Below the pieces are notes generated by a model. That model ran no database searches. It worked only from the letters and a program-made list of their open reading frames with translations, and was not told the DNA's origin. From Euborellia annulipes (taxonomy: Eukaryota; Arthropoda; Insecta; Dermaptera; Anisolabididae): a DNA stretch of 64,000 nt. Position 1 is the first letter of the stretch. Every line of letters begins with the position of its first letter. This document shows positions 1 to 11,640 of the stretch, piece by piece. The stretch is from NCBI GenBank assembly GCA_023213315.1, contig JAKCPI010001728.1:62001-126000 (forward strand). The letters run 5' to 3'. The translations under genes were made by a program, and so were the position numbers.

Positions 1-301
1 ATATATTATGTATAAATATATAGAGAGCAAGTATTGGATTCATGTCAAAAATTCGATGTAGAGATTTTGATGGATATACACGTTTTGAGGTCCCCAGAGT
101 CCAAAAAAGTGGTTTTAGCAACATGACCTGTTTGTCTGTGTGTGTGTGGGGGGGGGGGGTGTCCGTCTGTATGTGTTCAATTTAAAGCATGAAGAAATTA
201 AGCTAGGAGGTTGAAATTTTATGTTTAAGTTAGGCACCCCCTGAGACGTGAAAATATGCTTTTGATCAAAATCGGCAAAAAAGTACTAGTACTTTACTGA
301 T

Positions 302-529
302 CATAGGCGTAGCCAGGGGGGTTTCAACCCCCCCCATGGGACCCAAGTCATGACTAGATTTTTAATACAAATTATATTTCACATAGGGTAAGAGAAAGTA
401 AAATATAATAATTTACTCTAGCTAAAAAAACAGGCCAAAATGATTCATAAATACCCTGAAGTAATCTTAAATTTTTGAAAAAAATTTCTTGATCCCCCCC
501 CCCATCAAAAATTTCTGGCTACGCCAATG
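302..529. mobile_element. hAT-type MITE
   Basis: Terminal inverted repeats CATAGGCGTAGCC and GGCTACGCCAATG are flanked by the perfect 8-bp duplication TTACTGAT (294-301, 530-537). An 8-bp duplication is the hAT signature. The interior has runs of G at one end and C at the other. Confidence 0.85.
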
Positions 530-671
530 TTACTGATGTAGCTTTTCAGTTTTTTTCGATTTTCTCAACATTCGCTCCAACAATTTTGTTTAAAATTCAT
601 TAATCAATTATTTTTTAGATGTTCGTTAAAATCCTCATTTTGCCCTTGAAATCTTTTCAAGCACACTTTAG

Positions 672-772
672 TATTTTTTTTTTTTTTTTTTTATTTCATT
701 AAGGTCTTTTTCCGCAACGAAGTTCATTTAGACCCCGTCTCTATTTATTTCATTTGGAATGGGGGCCAATCC
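672..772 (-). repeat. SINE tail (type D) inserted in family A copy 1
   Basis: On the minus strand it reads GGGGTCTAAATG...CGGAAAAAGACC then poly-A, matching the tails at 10318, 11580, 30060 and 53244. ACACTTTA flanks both sides, consistent with a target-site duplication. Confidence 0.6.
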
Positions 773-825
773 AACACTTTACTCTAGTACTTCATAGTAA
801 AGATAAGAAAAATGATTGCCATGGT

Positions 826-1061
826 CATTGGCGTAGCCAGAAATTTTTGATGGGGGGGGGGATCAAGACATTTTTTTCAAAAATTTAAGATTATTTTAGG
901 GTATTTATAAATCATTTTTTTTTTTTAGCTAAAGTACATTAAGCTTATTATATTTTACTTTCTCTTACCCTATATGAAATAATTTGTATTAAATATCTAG
1001 TCATGGCTTGGGTCCCATGGGGGGTTTGAACCCCCAAATCCCCCTCCTGGCTATGCCTATG
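826..1061. mobile_element. hAT-type MITE, same family as 302-529 but inverted
   Basis: Ends CATTGGCGTAGCC and GGCTATGCCTATG, flanked by GCCATGGT (818-825) and GCCATAGT (1062-1069), an 8-bp duplication with one mismatch. The interior is the reverse complement of the first copy. Confidence 0.82.
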
Positions 1062-1218
1062 GCCATAGTAACAAAATGAAAATATTTTGCTGTTTATAAA
1101 TTTTACATCTTGAATTCAAATGTACCGTTCTTTCGAAAATAAACAAAAAATCTGGTGTGACTGGTTGAACAGCACCTTCGTTAATCGAAAGTTGTGTTCT
1201 GTGCTTGTCACACCAGTT

Positions 1219-2491
1219 TTTTAGATTTCTCTACAATATTCTTTTAAATTACTTACAGTTGCTATTTTTAGACTTGTGTCACTTTTGGGTGTGATTTTTT
1301 TAATTCTTTTCATCTGCATGTAAACATACTACCAAATTTGTTAAATATATCTATGACTAGTCAAGCACAAATCGAGGTATTCATTGATTGTTATTCAAAT
1401 ATATAGATCTCGAAAATTATTTATCACTAAAAAAATATTTTTTTTGCATATCTAGACCTATTCTTTTTTTCACACAATTTATTCATTGTAAATTTTAAAG
1501 CCTCAAATCTTATCCCAGAAGAATAAATAGAAAGCTTTGTTTGTGGTGAAGGCTAGTCTAATCAGCCTTTTTCATTTCAAATTTTGTTATCTTTAATAAA
1601 TATCCAACTATACCCACTTGTCCTTTTGACCTTAACAAAATACAAACCATTTAATTTTAATATCTAATCTGGCAGCCTCTTGAAAAATTTTGATTTTTTT
1701 TTCAAAAGCCTGATGATATTTCCATATGACCTTAGTAACTTTATATTACCGTTAAAGTGATAATGAAAAAACATCCATACCAAAGCAATGACTCAATTTT
1801 TTTCGTTCATTCTGATACATCCTTTATCTCATACTATGATTCAAATAAAACTTTTGTTTGAGGCTTGTTTTTTAACATACGAGAAGGATTCAAGGCCTTT
1901 TTTCATCAACCATGACGAAGCCTATGACATCAGAGATTTTTAACATAGAGACGTAATCAATGACCACATCATAGAAGTTTTGTATATTTCTTGGAATTTA
2001 GTATAAAAAAAAAAAAAAAAAAACTTAACTATAGGAATTTGTGATAAGTTATGTATGAATCATTGATTGAAAAATAAGGTCACAGATGTTAATAATCTGG
2101 AGTTAATAATGGTTATTATTTTGGGTGGTTGTAAAACTAGGCGAAGGTGTCTGTCCCCCAGATGATGTAATCGAGGAGGAGTCAAGCTCCATTGCTGCTC
2201 TGGCTTGCATAAACACAAATAACCCTCAAAACCGGTCAGGTCAAATTTATGCCATTGCATTCACTCAATGATGATTCATCTCGGAGAGTTCAGAGCAACA
2301 ATTCTCAGTGTTGATTTTACATCCAGTCGATCAAGTATATTGCTATGGTTTAGTTTGTTTACTGCATGTGATTCTTGTTTCTAATGACACTTGAACAAAA
2401 CGAGGGGACGACGAATTGTCATCCTCTCCAGCAAAATGAGTGAGTTCACTTTCTTCATTAAAAATTCAGAGCTATTCCTCATTATTAATAA
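1219..2491. other. AT-rich spacer
   Basis: I see no gene. There is an A run at 2006-2024. The open frame at 2060-2260 on the minus strand has no recognisable features. Confidence 0.5.
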
Positions 2492-2499
2492 ATCTAAAC

Positions 2500-2833
2500 C
2501 AGCGTTTCCCAACCTTTTGAAGTCCACGGCACCCCAAAGGTGCGTAGGGAATAATATTACACACTAGCGGCACCCTTCCTTTTTTTTCCCCTATCAAAAC
2601 GAAATTTTTTCCGTCCTGGGGCAATTTTTTTTTCATTGCGTGAAAATCATTTGACCCTTTTTTGACAAAGCTTAATTTTTTCCGACCTACGGAAAATTTT
2701 GCCGCTTCCATTTTAATCATTTGACTTTTTTTTAGCAAAACTTTATTTTTTCCGCCTCTTTATTTTTATTTCTTTTTATCTAAATATCTCGCGGCACCCT
2801 TGGGTGCCGGGGCACACCGGTTGGGAACCACTG
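2500..2833. mobile_element. hAT-type MITE with CAGNGNTTCCCAACC ends
   Basis: Ends CAGCGTTTCCCAACC and GGTTGGGAACCACTG are flanked by the perfect 8-bp duplication ATCTAAAC (2492-2499, 2834-2841). The same family lies at 41912-42207, with CGGCACCC and GGGTGCCG subterminal blocks. The 88-codon minus-strand frame inside is incidental. Confidence 0.88.
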
Positions 2834-2841
2834 ATCTAAAC

Positions 2842-3467
2842 CATTGAAAGTTTATATAAAATTAGTCTTTTTTTTTTTATTGAAAATTGAATTTAATGTT
2901 TATTATGGAATTAAAATGTAAATTTATTATTAATTATAGGATGTCCTGGGAACGAATTTGTACAATTTTTCATGACACGTCTGGTGTATTCAGGAAATAG
3001 GGGAAGACAAGGATCACACCTATAAAGCGAAATTGAACAAATCAAAATTTCAATAAAAACATTAAAAAATTGAAGGGGTCGGCTATAGATAGTCCTAAGC
3101 CACAATTATGACAAACCCAAATTTTCAGCACCATCAAGTGTGCAAAGGCCTGTACAATTTCTTGTTTCTCAGACTGATATTGCCATTAGAGTGCTCTGAC
3201 ACTAGCAAAAAAAAAAAAAAAAGAAAAAAACCCTGACTAGATTTTGTTTGATTGTTTGTCGATTATTAAAACGAATTATAGTTGTCAATGATTAATGTTT
3301 AGGCAAATTGAAATACCTTAGTGAAATTTTTTCTCTCGTCATCCTCAATTTTAATATTTTGCCAACAACAATTTTTGTTTTATTTTATTTTTCTTGGATA
3401 TCTCTCAACTTTTTTTTATAAAAATAAATAAATAGTGCAAAATGTAAATGATAACTCGAATTTATAC
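2842..3467. other. AT-rich spacer
   Basis: No gene or terminal repeat seen. A poly-A stretch occurs at 3209-3230. Confidence 0.4.
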
Positions 3468-3714
3468 TTTTTACTTTCTCTTACCTATGTATAGGCCTAT
3501 ATGTAATACATAAATAGAGAGAGAGAAATTATTGAATTCATGTCAAAAATTCGATGTCGAGATTTTGATAGATATACACGTTTTTAGGTCCCCTGAATCC
3601 AAAAAAGTGGTTTTTGCGACATGGTCTGTCTGTCTGTGTGTCTATGTTCAATTTAAAGCATGAAGGAATTGAGCTAGGAGGTTGAAATTTTATATTTAAG
3701 TTAGGCACCCATCT
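3468..3714 (+). mobile_element. Family A element, 5' part only
   Basis: Begins at the family's TTTTTACTTTCTCTTACC end and runs through the conserved blocks to TTAGGCACCC, then is lost just before a SINE. Confidence 0.75.
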
Positions 3715-3754
3715 GAATCATTGTTAAAATGTAAAATTAACAAATCAGATTTTA

Positions 3755-4027
3755 GCCCTCGGGGCTTGGCGTAGAGGTTAGCGTGCTAACCTCGTATACC
3801 AAACGTCGCGGGTTCGGAGCCCAGGCAGTCCGATGATTTTATTTAAGCCACTTGGATACCAAGTGGCTTGAATAAGAATGCCTGGACCCCAAATAAATAT
3901 ATATTATATAAATACGAGTATCGTTTAAAGTCTTAAATGGCCTAAGTTGCCCAAAAGACTGTGTGTATGTGTGTGTGAATGTGAGTGTGAATGAGAAAAA
4001 AGTGTGAGTGTTTAAAAAAAAAAAAAA
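3755..4027 (+). mobile_element. tRNA-derived SINE (type S), complete
   Basis: Pol III box A TGGCGTAGAGG (3767-3777) and box B GGTTCGGAGCC (3811-3821) are followed by a perfect hairpin (AAGCCACTTGG / CCAAGTGGCTT), the 3' module AGTCTTAAATGGCC...AAAAGACT, a TG/GTGA-rich stretch and poly-A. It is flanked by a 13-bp duplication AAATCAGATTTTA (3742-3754, 4028-4040), so this is a real retroposed copy. Confidence 0.85.
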
Positions 4028-4249
4028 AAATCAGATTTTACTAAGCTAGGCCTATTAATAACAATTCGTTGCATTCCTTTGATTGATTATGAGTAATAAG
4101 CTCCTATCTGTTATCGTATAATATTAATGATCTTATACATTCCAACACTTAGATCGTATATTTTCCTTAAATTAAATTTTATATAAACGTAAGATAAAGA
4201 TCGACGCACTAAATATAAACATATTTACATATAGGCCCTATTATAAATA

Positions 4250-4357
4250 ATAACGGTTATCGTCAAAGTCTTATATGGCCTAAGTTGCCGAAAAGACTGT
4301 ATGTGTGTGAGTGTGAGTGTGAATGAGAAAAAAGTGTGATTGTTAAAAAAAAAAGAT
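4250..4357 (+). repeat. SINE type S, 3' fragment
   Basis: Contains AGTCTTATATGGCCTAAG...AAAAGACT and the GTGTGAGTG-rich tail ending in poly-A; the tRNA-like head is missing. Confidence 0.7.
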
Positions 4358-4984
4358 AAATATCAATGCATATAAAGGTGCATTAAATTCCAGGAAGATT
4401 CTTTTTCGAAATCAGCAAACCCCAAATTAAATTTTTTTTTCAGCTGTTCTTAGGGTTTAATTGTACAATGTTTAATATAATTAATACCGATGGCTACCTG
4501 GGGACGTTTCACACCCACCTAACCGTTTTAGCCTTGCTTAAGAGCAACGATCTTGGTGGATTTCAATAGCTCTTCTCTCTTCCTAGGCTCCCCGTCCAAA
4601 TTACTTTGGGTATAATTAAATGTTTGCTATATTTTAATGATCTTTTTGAAATTTGATATTTTTATTTATTAGATCTCAGTACTATTATTATTTTCATCAA
4701 TCTTGTAACAATATGTTAAATTTTATTTACGTTCGCCATTTAATTAGTCTATCCCATTATAATTGGCACAATTATAGTCTAATAGAAAAAAAAAAAAAAA
4801 AAAAATTAAAGCACTTTACTGTTTTTAAAAATAAATGACATATACAAGCATGACTCATTCTTATTTTTTTAAATGAATACTTAAATTAATTACTTTTATA
4901 TATAATTGGTGTTTTTAATCAAGTAATTTCTACACTAATACCAGAAAGTTCAAATTTAATAGTATAAGGGTTTTATGGCTGGTG
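4358..4984. other. AT-rich spacer
   Basis: No gene seen; A run at 4786-4805. Confidence 0.4.
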
Positions 4985-5470
4985 GAATTTGTATCAGTAT
5001 ACGTATATGTTTAAAGATTCTGGCTTTATATTTAAGTTAGGTACCCTGTACTTTACTGATGTAATTTTTCAATTTTTTCGATTTTCTCAAAATTCGCTCC
5101 AACGATTTTGTTTAAAATTCAAAAATCAATTATTTTTTAGATGCTCTTTCAAATGTATATTCTCATTTTTCCATTGAAATCTTCTGATGACCACTTTACT
5201 CGTATGTAATGTGAAGTTCGTCACACCACACATTACGTATACTTGTTCTTCATAGGAAAGATAGGAATTTCTCTTGGTTGCCATGGTAATAAAATATAAA
5301 TATTTTCCCATACTTATAAATTTTACATCTGAATTCAAATGTACTGTACTGTCGGAAACTAAATATATGTCGACACAAAAAATCTGGTGTGTCAAGCACT
5401 GAACACAACTTTCGATTACCGAAGGTAAGAGAAAGTTGTGTGCTGTGTGACCAGTCACACCAGATTTTTA
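4985..5470 (+). mobile_element. Family A element, 3' part with terminal hairpin
   Basis: Starts near the TTTAAGTTAGG block and ends in the hairpin at 5383-5466 (CTGGTGTG...CACACCAG) with the inner palindrome TTTCGATTACCGAAGG. The 110-codon minus-strand frame is a repeat frame that recurs in other copies, and is not a gene. Confidence 0.75.
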
Positions 5471-5557
5471 TTTTTTACCACATCATATTTATAACTATTT
5501 TTTAGATGATCTTTAACAAGTATCTCAGTAAAGTTTTTCGTGAAAATTGTTTGAAGT

Positions 5558-5605
5558 CAAGAGCGGATCCAGAGGAGTTTCTCGGGGGGGGGGGGGGAGG
5601 TATTT
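5558..5605 (+). repeat. MITE end fragment with G run
   Basis: CAAGAGCGGATCCAGAGGAG then a long G run, identical in type to the left end of the element at 15119-15325. No matching right end found nearby. Confidence 0.45.
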
Positions 5606-5929
5606 AAAGGTGCATTCTGTACTTGAACCAATGCTAAATCCCTATGGGGATTCGCATGTTAATTTAGATTCAAAAGGAGTTCGGTCCCCTTTCGAACTTT
5701 TTACACATTTAAAAAAAATATTTTCCAATTCTTATGAAATTTTATATTTATTTAGAATTCTCAATTGTGTAGAACATATCGAAATATAAGATTAATATTT
5801 TGAAAATTAACCATAGTTTATTTCAAGCAGCCAACTCAAATACACAGACCCCTTGGAAAATTTGAATCAATTGACTTTTTTACCTTTTACTTATGAAATG
5901 CAATTTTGGAACTGAGGTGCTACAGTATG

Positions 5930-6095
5930 GGCAACTAAATATATTTTGACACAACTAAATATATCTCGAGAAAAATAATCTGGTATGACAGGACAGTACA
6001 CAACTTTCAATTGCCCAAGGGAAGATAAAGTTGTGTGCTGTGGGGGGTTTTTTTTGGGGGGAATTTGGGGCGTTAATCATACCAGATTTTTTTTG
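5930..6095 (+). repeat. Family A terminal hairpin, diverged copy
   Basis: CTGGTATGAC...ATCATACCAG arms with a G-rich insertion between them. The flanking 5607-5929 and 6096-7019 hold nothing I can identify. Confidence 0.6.
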
Positions 6096-7019
6096 GGGGT
6101 GCTGATCATTGTTGTTACGCCCCTGTTTATCTTTATTATCTTAATATTTTCAAATCGATTTTTATTTTTATTATAGTCGGAAATAGAACCGCCCTTATAG
6201 GTGGTGATTATTTATTCATTATAATTATAATAGTTTATTCAAAAATATTCTAACAAAATCTAAAAAGTTGATAAATACCATGAGGAAATAATAAAATATT
6301 ACTATAAATAGTAGGCCTAAATAAAAAAGGTCCTTCACCTTGATTCTTTATATAAACTCACTATTAACATCTGGTGTGACGAACTTCACATTACATACCT
6401 TTGATAATTGAAAGTTTCTAACGTTTTAAAACAATAGACTTATCCACATTGACAATAAATAATGCTCTCCGATGTTTTTTTAAATATATCCTATTATAGA
6501 TTTAAAAGAAGTGCGTAACTTAAGCCGTTTGTTATTCTTATTATCCAACTGTTATCCTTAGTATTCAACTTTAATAATATTTACTTCATTCCCTCAGAAA
6601 GGAAATTGTTTAATTCTTTATTTCCTAAGCACCTTAACGGAAACTTGATTATTTAAGGGGGTTGAAATGGGTTCAGAATCATTAACTTGGAAAATATTCC
6701 GGAAATGAGGTTCGTCTTTTGTAATATTTCTAAAAATTAAAATTCTGACCATGAAATAATTTCTCTATCTTAAAGTTAACGAATATTTTCATAATCAGTT
6801 TTAGGATCATTATGTTTTATGTGACCTTGATATAGTTTTTATGAAGACGGAGATCAAACTATATTTTAAATATGCATTCCAAGTTGTTAATGAAACATGA
6901 CGAGTGAGATAAAAGAGGCGTCTATTTTAATTTGAAACTCTATTCTATATTTTAGATTAACGAAAATGATACCCGTTTGTTTTGAAAGAACCTTTGTTTA
7001 TTATATCAAAGTGAACTGC

Positions 7020-7270
7020 TGATTGAATTTTTTTTCTTTCTCGTATACGAAGCAGAGATAAAATAAAACTCGGCATGAAGATTTTGATGATTCCCGACAT
7101 TTTAGACCTCCTTAAGACCAAAAAAAATTATCTCTCTGTGTGTGCTATTACGATATCCTAAAAACACACCCAGGCAGATTGATGAAATTTGGTATGTATT
7201 TCTTATATAGTCCAGGATACCGGGCCATTTTTACGTTTTACAATTTATTACTGTCAAACTAATTTTCCGT
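7020..7270 (+). repeat. Distant relative of family A
   Basis: Shares the order AGATTTTGATGATT...GACCTCCTTAAG...CCAAAAAA, then an ACCCAGGCAGATTGATGAAATT block. A minus-strand relative is at about 42640-42830 and another fragment is at 41300-41440. Boundaries are uncertain. Confidence 0.4.
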
Positions 7271-7475
7271 GAGTAACTTCATTTTGATGAGACGCCCAAA
7301 CTCTTAAGATTTAATTAAAAAACCCATAAATAATGATAAATATTTGAGAATCGTCAAATCGACATATTTTATTCCTGTTAGGCCTACCCCTGTTAGCTAC
7401 AACAATCAAGAATTGTTGTAAGAGGGAAAATTGTTCGTCTACTCAGGGAAAATTACCTTGATAGTGATAAATTGT

Positions 7476-8129
7476 AAAAATCTGGTGTGACTGTCGCACA
7501 GCACACAACTTTCTCTTACCTTCGGTAATCGAAAGTTGTGTTCTGTGCTTGTCACACCAGATTTTTCGTGTCGACATATATTTAGTTCCCGACAGTACGA
7601 AACATTAGAATTCAAGATGTAAAATTTATAAACAGAAAAATATTTATATTTTGTTACCATGGCAACCATTTCTCTTATTCTTCCTATGAAGTAGAAGAGT
7701 AAAGTGTGCTTCAAACAATTTTGAGAGCAAAATGAGAATATACATTGGAAAGAGCATCTAAAAAATAATTGATTTTTGAATTTTAATCAAAATCGTTAGA
7801 GCGAATTTTGAGAAAATCGAAAAAAACTGAAAAAGTACATTAGTAAAGTACTAGTATTCTTTGGCCGATTTTGATTAAAAGCTTATTTTCTCGGTCCCGG
7901 GGGTGTTTAACTTAAATATAAAATCTCAGCCTATTAGCTCAATTCCTTCATGCTTAAAATTGAACACACACAGACAGACAGACCATGTCGCAAAAACCTC
8001 TTTTTTGGATTCAGGGGACCTCAAAACGTGAAGATCCATCAAAATCTCGACATCGAATTTTTGACATGAATCCAATACTTTCTCTCTATATATATATTAC
8101 ATATATACATAGGTAAGAGAAAGTAAAAA
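7476..8129 (-). mobile_element. Family A element, complete copy
   Basis: On the minus strand it runs from ACTTTCTCTTACC (near 8125) to the terminal hairpin CTGGTGTGAC...GTCACACCAG (about 7480-7562). It is one of two near-complete copies, about 650 bp, and defines the family ends together with 30493-31150. Confidence 0.82.
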
Positions 8130-10289
8130 TGGGCCTTGGATCCTGGAGTAATACTAAAATCATAGAACTAAATCAACTTTAATCGGAAGGAGTGACGTAT
8201 GATTTCACCAGGGGCGGAAATAATGATGTCACCCCTATACTTAAAAAAAAAAAATTATAAATCCGCGAAATTAATGTGATAGGCTAATAAATGTTATTAT
8301 ACTTACTCTGTCCGGTAATAATTACAATATTTGATTTCGTTTTTTTATCCGGAAAAAAGTTGCCACATTTTGTATGAAATAAGAAAACGAAGAATTATTG
8401 AAAATTTCTTTTCATTTTAAAGAAACAGATTTTTAAACCGGGGTTTTAATTACATTTTAATTTTGATTGAATTTAATTTAATATTTTAAAGAGAGAAGTT
8501 GTTACTCCCTTTTTGCAATAATGCAGATTTCATAGTTAATTAAAGTGACAGATAAACATTTAAAGTATGTTAAGATAAATTAATTTATTTACTATTTCCA
8601 ATAATCTGGACCAGAAATAGAAATCTGATAATTATTTTCGGATCAAGGTAGTAGGCCTACAAGTAAATTAAATAATTATATCCAAAATGGTGTCACCCGT
8701 CCCCGGGGCCCTTCCCCCAGCTACGCCATTGACAGGAAATAGCACTTTACCTTATAAGTTATTTCAAAGATTTTCAAATTCATAATTTTTTTATCATATT
8801 ATGACAAATTTCAGTTTTTACTTTTTATTCTTTCACTTTTTTTCGTAAACTGAATAGTCAACGAAGTAAGACTTATTCTATTATAGGCCTTCATAAGAAA
8901 AACAAGAATCCGTGAATAAAAACTTCAATTATTTTTCTATCCTGGTTATATCACCCTTGAAACAGACATTTTTAATAACATAATCTGATATAAGGACATA
9001 TTTTATGAACGCTTATCTTGTAACATTGGCACATTAAATTAAAAAAATGTTGATCTAGGGCTAAAGAAGAGGTAAAACATTTAATTGACAGATATTTTAT
9101 ATAATAATCTGTCGCTATAAATCCGTACCATCTGATGATATGATATTATAATCTAAGCAAAAAGGAAAAATAATTTTTTTAAATTATATCCTTCCGCCCC
9201 TATCTATAGAACAGATCTTCCTGACAAAATCAGCCCTTATTTCTTGTCAAGCTCAATTAATAATTTATTTTATTTTTTTTCCACTTAAGATTTTAATCTC
9301 TGCTTGAATAGCAATTGAGGGTTCTTATTAAGGTCGAAATTGCTAAACCAACTCAACCATGAAGGATTCTTTCATTGTATGTTTAATAATAACAAAAAAA
9401 AAAAAAACAACTACGGTTAAACTTTTAACATTTACAAAAAAAAAAAAAAAAAATTACCTCCTCACCATTATGTCCTTCGAAAAAAAGCTAATAAATTGAT
9501 ATAGTTAATAATTTAAAATTCAATTTAAATGAAAAATGAAATACGTATGATCCATTGAATAATTTCATCAATATTAATAATAATTTTCCTTTTCTCCATT
9601 TTATACTACTTTATATTAATCGACAAACTGTCAAAAAGTAAATTGACCTTTCAATATTAAATCACTCGTAAAGTAATTCCATTTTCGTAAATTTAATGTT
9701 AATATCAACATTAATTCTTTATTTTATTCCTATTTTTTTGAATTATACTTAGGTTATATTTTATAGTTTGCATGTCAACTCTTTTATGAGATCCACTCTT
9801 AAAAGACAATTTTTTACTGAATTTTAATCAAGGCCATAGACGATTTGAAAGAAAACTTCAAAGAAGTTGAAAATTGTGTTTATATTATAATTGCAATAAT
9901 TACATTGATTTTTCAACAAATTCAAGATTAAACAATTTCTTTCTATTTTGATGATTTTAAAGAACACGAAAAAATAAAATTTGCTCTTTCTTTGGTTCCC
10001 CTTCCACTTCAACCTCCGATAATATAAAATTGTGGAAAGAAGTTAGATCATAGCTAGTGATGTTGATAACGTCTATGCTGGTATTCAGGATTTTTCAGGC
10101 TTTTGAACGAGCCTTCCCTGAATGAATAAATTCTAAAAAAATTTTTATAATATCTAACAGCATTTGAAATTTTAACAATATTTCTTGTTATATGGGGTTT
10201 TGGGTTTTGAACCCCCTATTATCATCTCACATCGCTCAGATGCCCGAAATCTTTATAAATTACGAAAATAATACAGAAACAGATCGCCC
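8130..10289. other. AT-rich spacer with possible MITE ends
   Basis: CAGGGGCGGAAATAATG at 8211 and right-end-like GCTACGCCATTG (about 8721) or CCGCCCCTA (about 9199) could belong to one or two old hAT MITEs, but I find no matching 8-bp duplication. No gene is visible. Poly-A runs lie at 9391-9407 and 9437-9453. Confidence 0.35.
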
Positions 10290-10309
10290 TTAAATTTATT
10301 TTTCTTCTT

Positions 10310-10720
10310 TTTATTTGTTTTAAGGTCTTTTCGGCATGTAAGGACAATTTAGAATCCATCCCTATTTAGTTCAAATGATTGGTACAGTGAGCGCCACAAT
10401 TAACCCCCCCACCTGGGAGCCTTGAGCCTTGAGTATATGGTATAGTAGACCTATATGGTAAATATTAAATAGTTTTAATGACCGAAAAGGTAAAATAAAA
10501 TCATCTGTCCCAGATGGTCATTAAAATAATTTCACTATATGCTCGTACCATATTCTCAAGGCCCTATCTCCCAGGTGGGGACTTAATTGTGGCGCTCACC
10601 GTACTTAATTTAATCGAAATTAATTTTTTTCGCTTGGGACAGGAAGCGAACTCGGGACCCAAGGCAAGAAAAGCTAATCTCTTCTCTATGAGCCACGGGT
10701 CACGGTCGTCATGTCCTTAA
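10310..10720 (-). mobile_element. tRNA-derived SINE (type D), interrupted by a TA-flanked element
   Basis: Minus strand: box A-like TGGCTCATAGAG (10684-10695), box B-like GAGTTCGCTTCC (around 10642-10653), then a linker, then the tail TTCTAAAT...GCCGAAAAGACC and A-rich end. The element at 10385-10601 interrupts the linker. This copy links the otherwise isolated type D tails to a tRNA-like head. Confidence 0.6.
10385..10601. mobile_element. Tc1/mariner-like MITE with TA duplication
   Basis: Inverted ends CAGTGAGCGCCACAATTAA and TTAATTGTGGCGCTCACCG, with further pairing CCACCTGGGAG / CTCCCAGGTGG, flanked by TA on both sides. It sits inside the type D SINE. Confidence 0.75.
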
Positions 10721-11227
10721 ATTTAAATCAACATATAGTTACTAAAATTTAATAAATTAACCCTTTGTTGTATAATCTTATGTATTTCTCCCTAAGATAA
10801 CCGTCATGTGCGTCAATATTTAAATAAAATCAAGATTTTAAATAAAAATCGTAATAGGATTTTTTTTTTCAAAAGACTTCGAGACGAGAGGGACGATTAT
10901 CCAGAATCTGCCCTTCTTGTTGCTTGAAGATGTGACTGCAATTCATGTTTTTTATTTCCTCCTCCATTTTTAGACTCTTTGATTATTTACTGTATTTACT
11001 AAAGCTAATCTCAAAATCTTGAATCAATTTATTTTCCTTTTAATTTATGATATCTGATTTTTAAAGTAAACAAAAAACAAGATTAACTAAATTGATTTTT
11101 TTTTTTTACTTTCCCCTGTCATTTACTTTACAAAATATTTTTTTTTAAACGCTTGCAACCACCCTTAAGTCGAAATTGAGTTTTATTTGTTAGAATTTAG
11201 TTTTTAGAACTTTAATATAAAATTGAG

Positions 11228-11320
11228 GCGGTGATTAGTCGAGGAGATAAAGCTGTTAGTTGTAATCCTGAGTTAAAGACAAGTCGAGTTCAAATTCACC
11301 TCCAACTCTATTTGAGATGC
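11228..11320 (+). repeat. Weak tRNA-like sequence
   Basis: GGTGATTAGTCGAGGAGATAAAGC resembles box A and GAGTTCAAATTC resembles box B, with GGTGA/TCACC able to close an acceptor-like stem. The anticodon arm is poor. It could be a SINE head; it is not a functional tRNA. Confidence 0.3.
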
Positions 11321-11579
11321 CTCCTTCTGAGGAAGGAAACGAGAACCCACCTCAGTATTATTCCCTTGAAAGTTACCCTCAGTGTAACCACAACGTGCCA
11401 GTTCTGACACTAATGACTGAAGAATATAAAATATAACTTTTTGTCAAAACTACACGTGTCATAGTTATTGTTTAAACAACAAAACTCTTACTTCGCTTAG
11501 GGACCCACTGTAGCAAACGTGTAAAAAGACAGTTTAATTAAATATTTTAAAGAATCAATATTAAAAAAAAATATGATTT

Positions 11580-11640
11580 TTTTATTCGTGGTCTTTTTCG
11601 ACATCTGAGGCCATTTAGACCCCGTCGCCATTTTACTAAC
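11580..11640 (-). repeat. SINE tail (type D)
   Basis: Minus strand GGTCTAAATGGCCTCAGATG then TCGAAAAAGACC, with the outer GGTCT/AGACC helix intact. The rest of 10721-12930 is AT-rich with no gene seen. Confidence 0.55.

Larger units (their letters stand above)
1..1218 (+). mobile_element. Family A element, copy 1, with two hAT MITEs and a SINE tail inserted
   Basis: Family A is a roughly 650-bp dispersed repeat that recurs through the window. It starts with TTTTTACTTTCTCTTACC and a TA-rich stretch, passes through conserved blocks (CATGTCAAAAATTCGATGTC, GAGGTCCCCTGAATCC) and ends in a hairpin whose arms contain CTGGTGTGAC and GTCACACCAG. This copy lacks the extreme 5' end. It is split by inserts at 302-529, about 672-772 and 826-1061. 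No protein is encoded. Confidence 0.8.

Noticed and set aside
5126..5458. 110-codon minus-strand frame, with similar ones at 7439-7714 and 30864-31169
   Set aside because: All are the same stretch of family A element; the frame is broken in other copies and ends in the hairpin.
8211..9199. A 1-kb hAT element between CAGGGGCGGAA and CCGCCCCTA
   Set aside because: The inverted ends are similar but the flanking octamers do not match, so the pairing is not supported.
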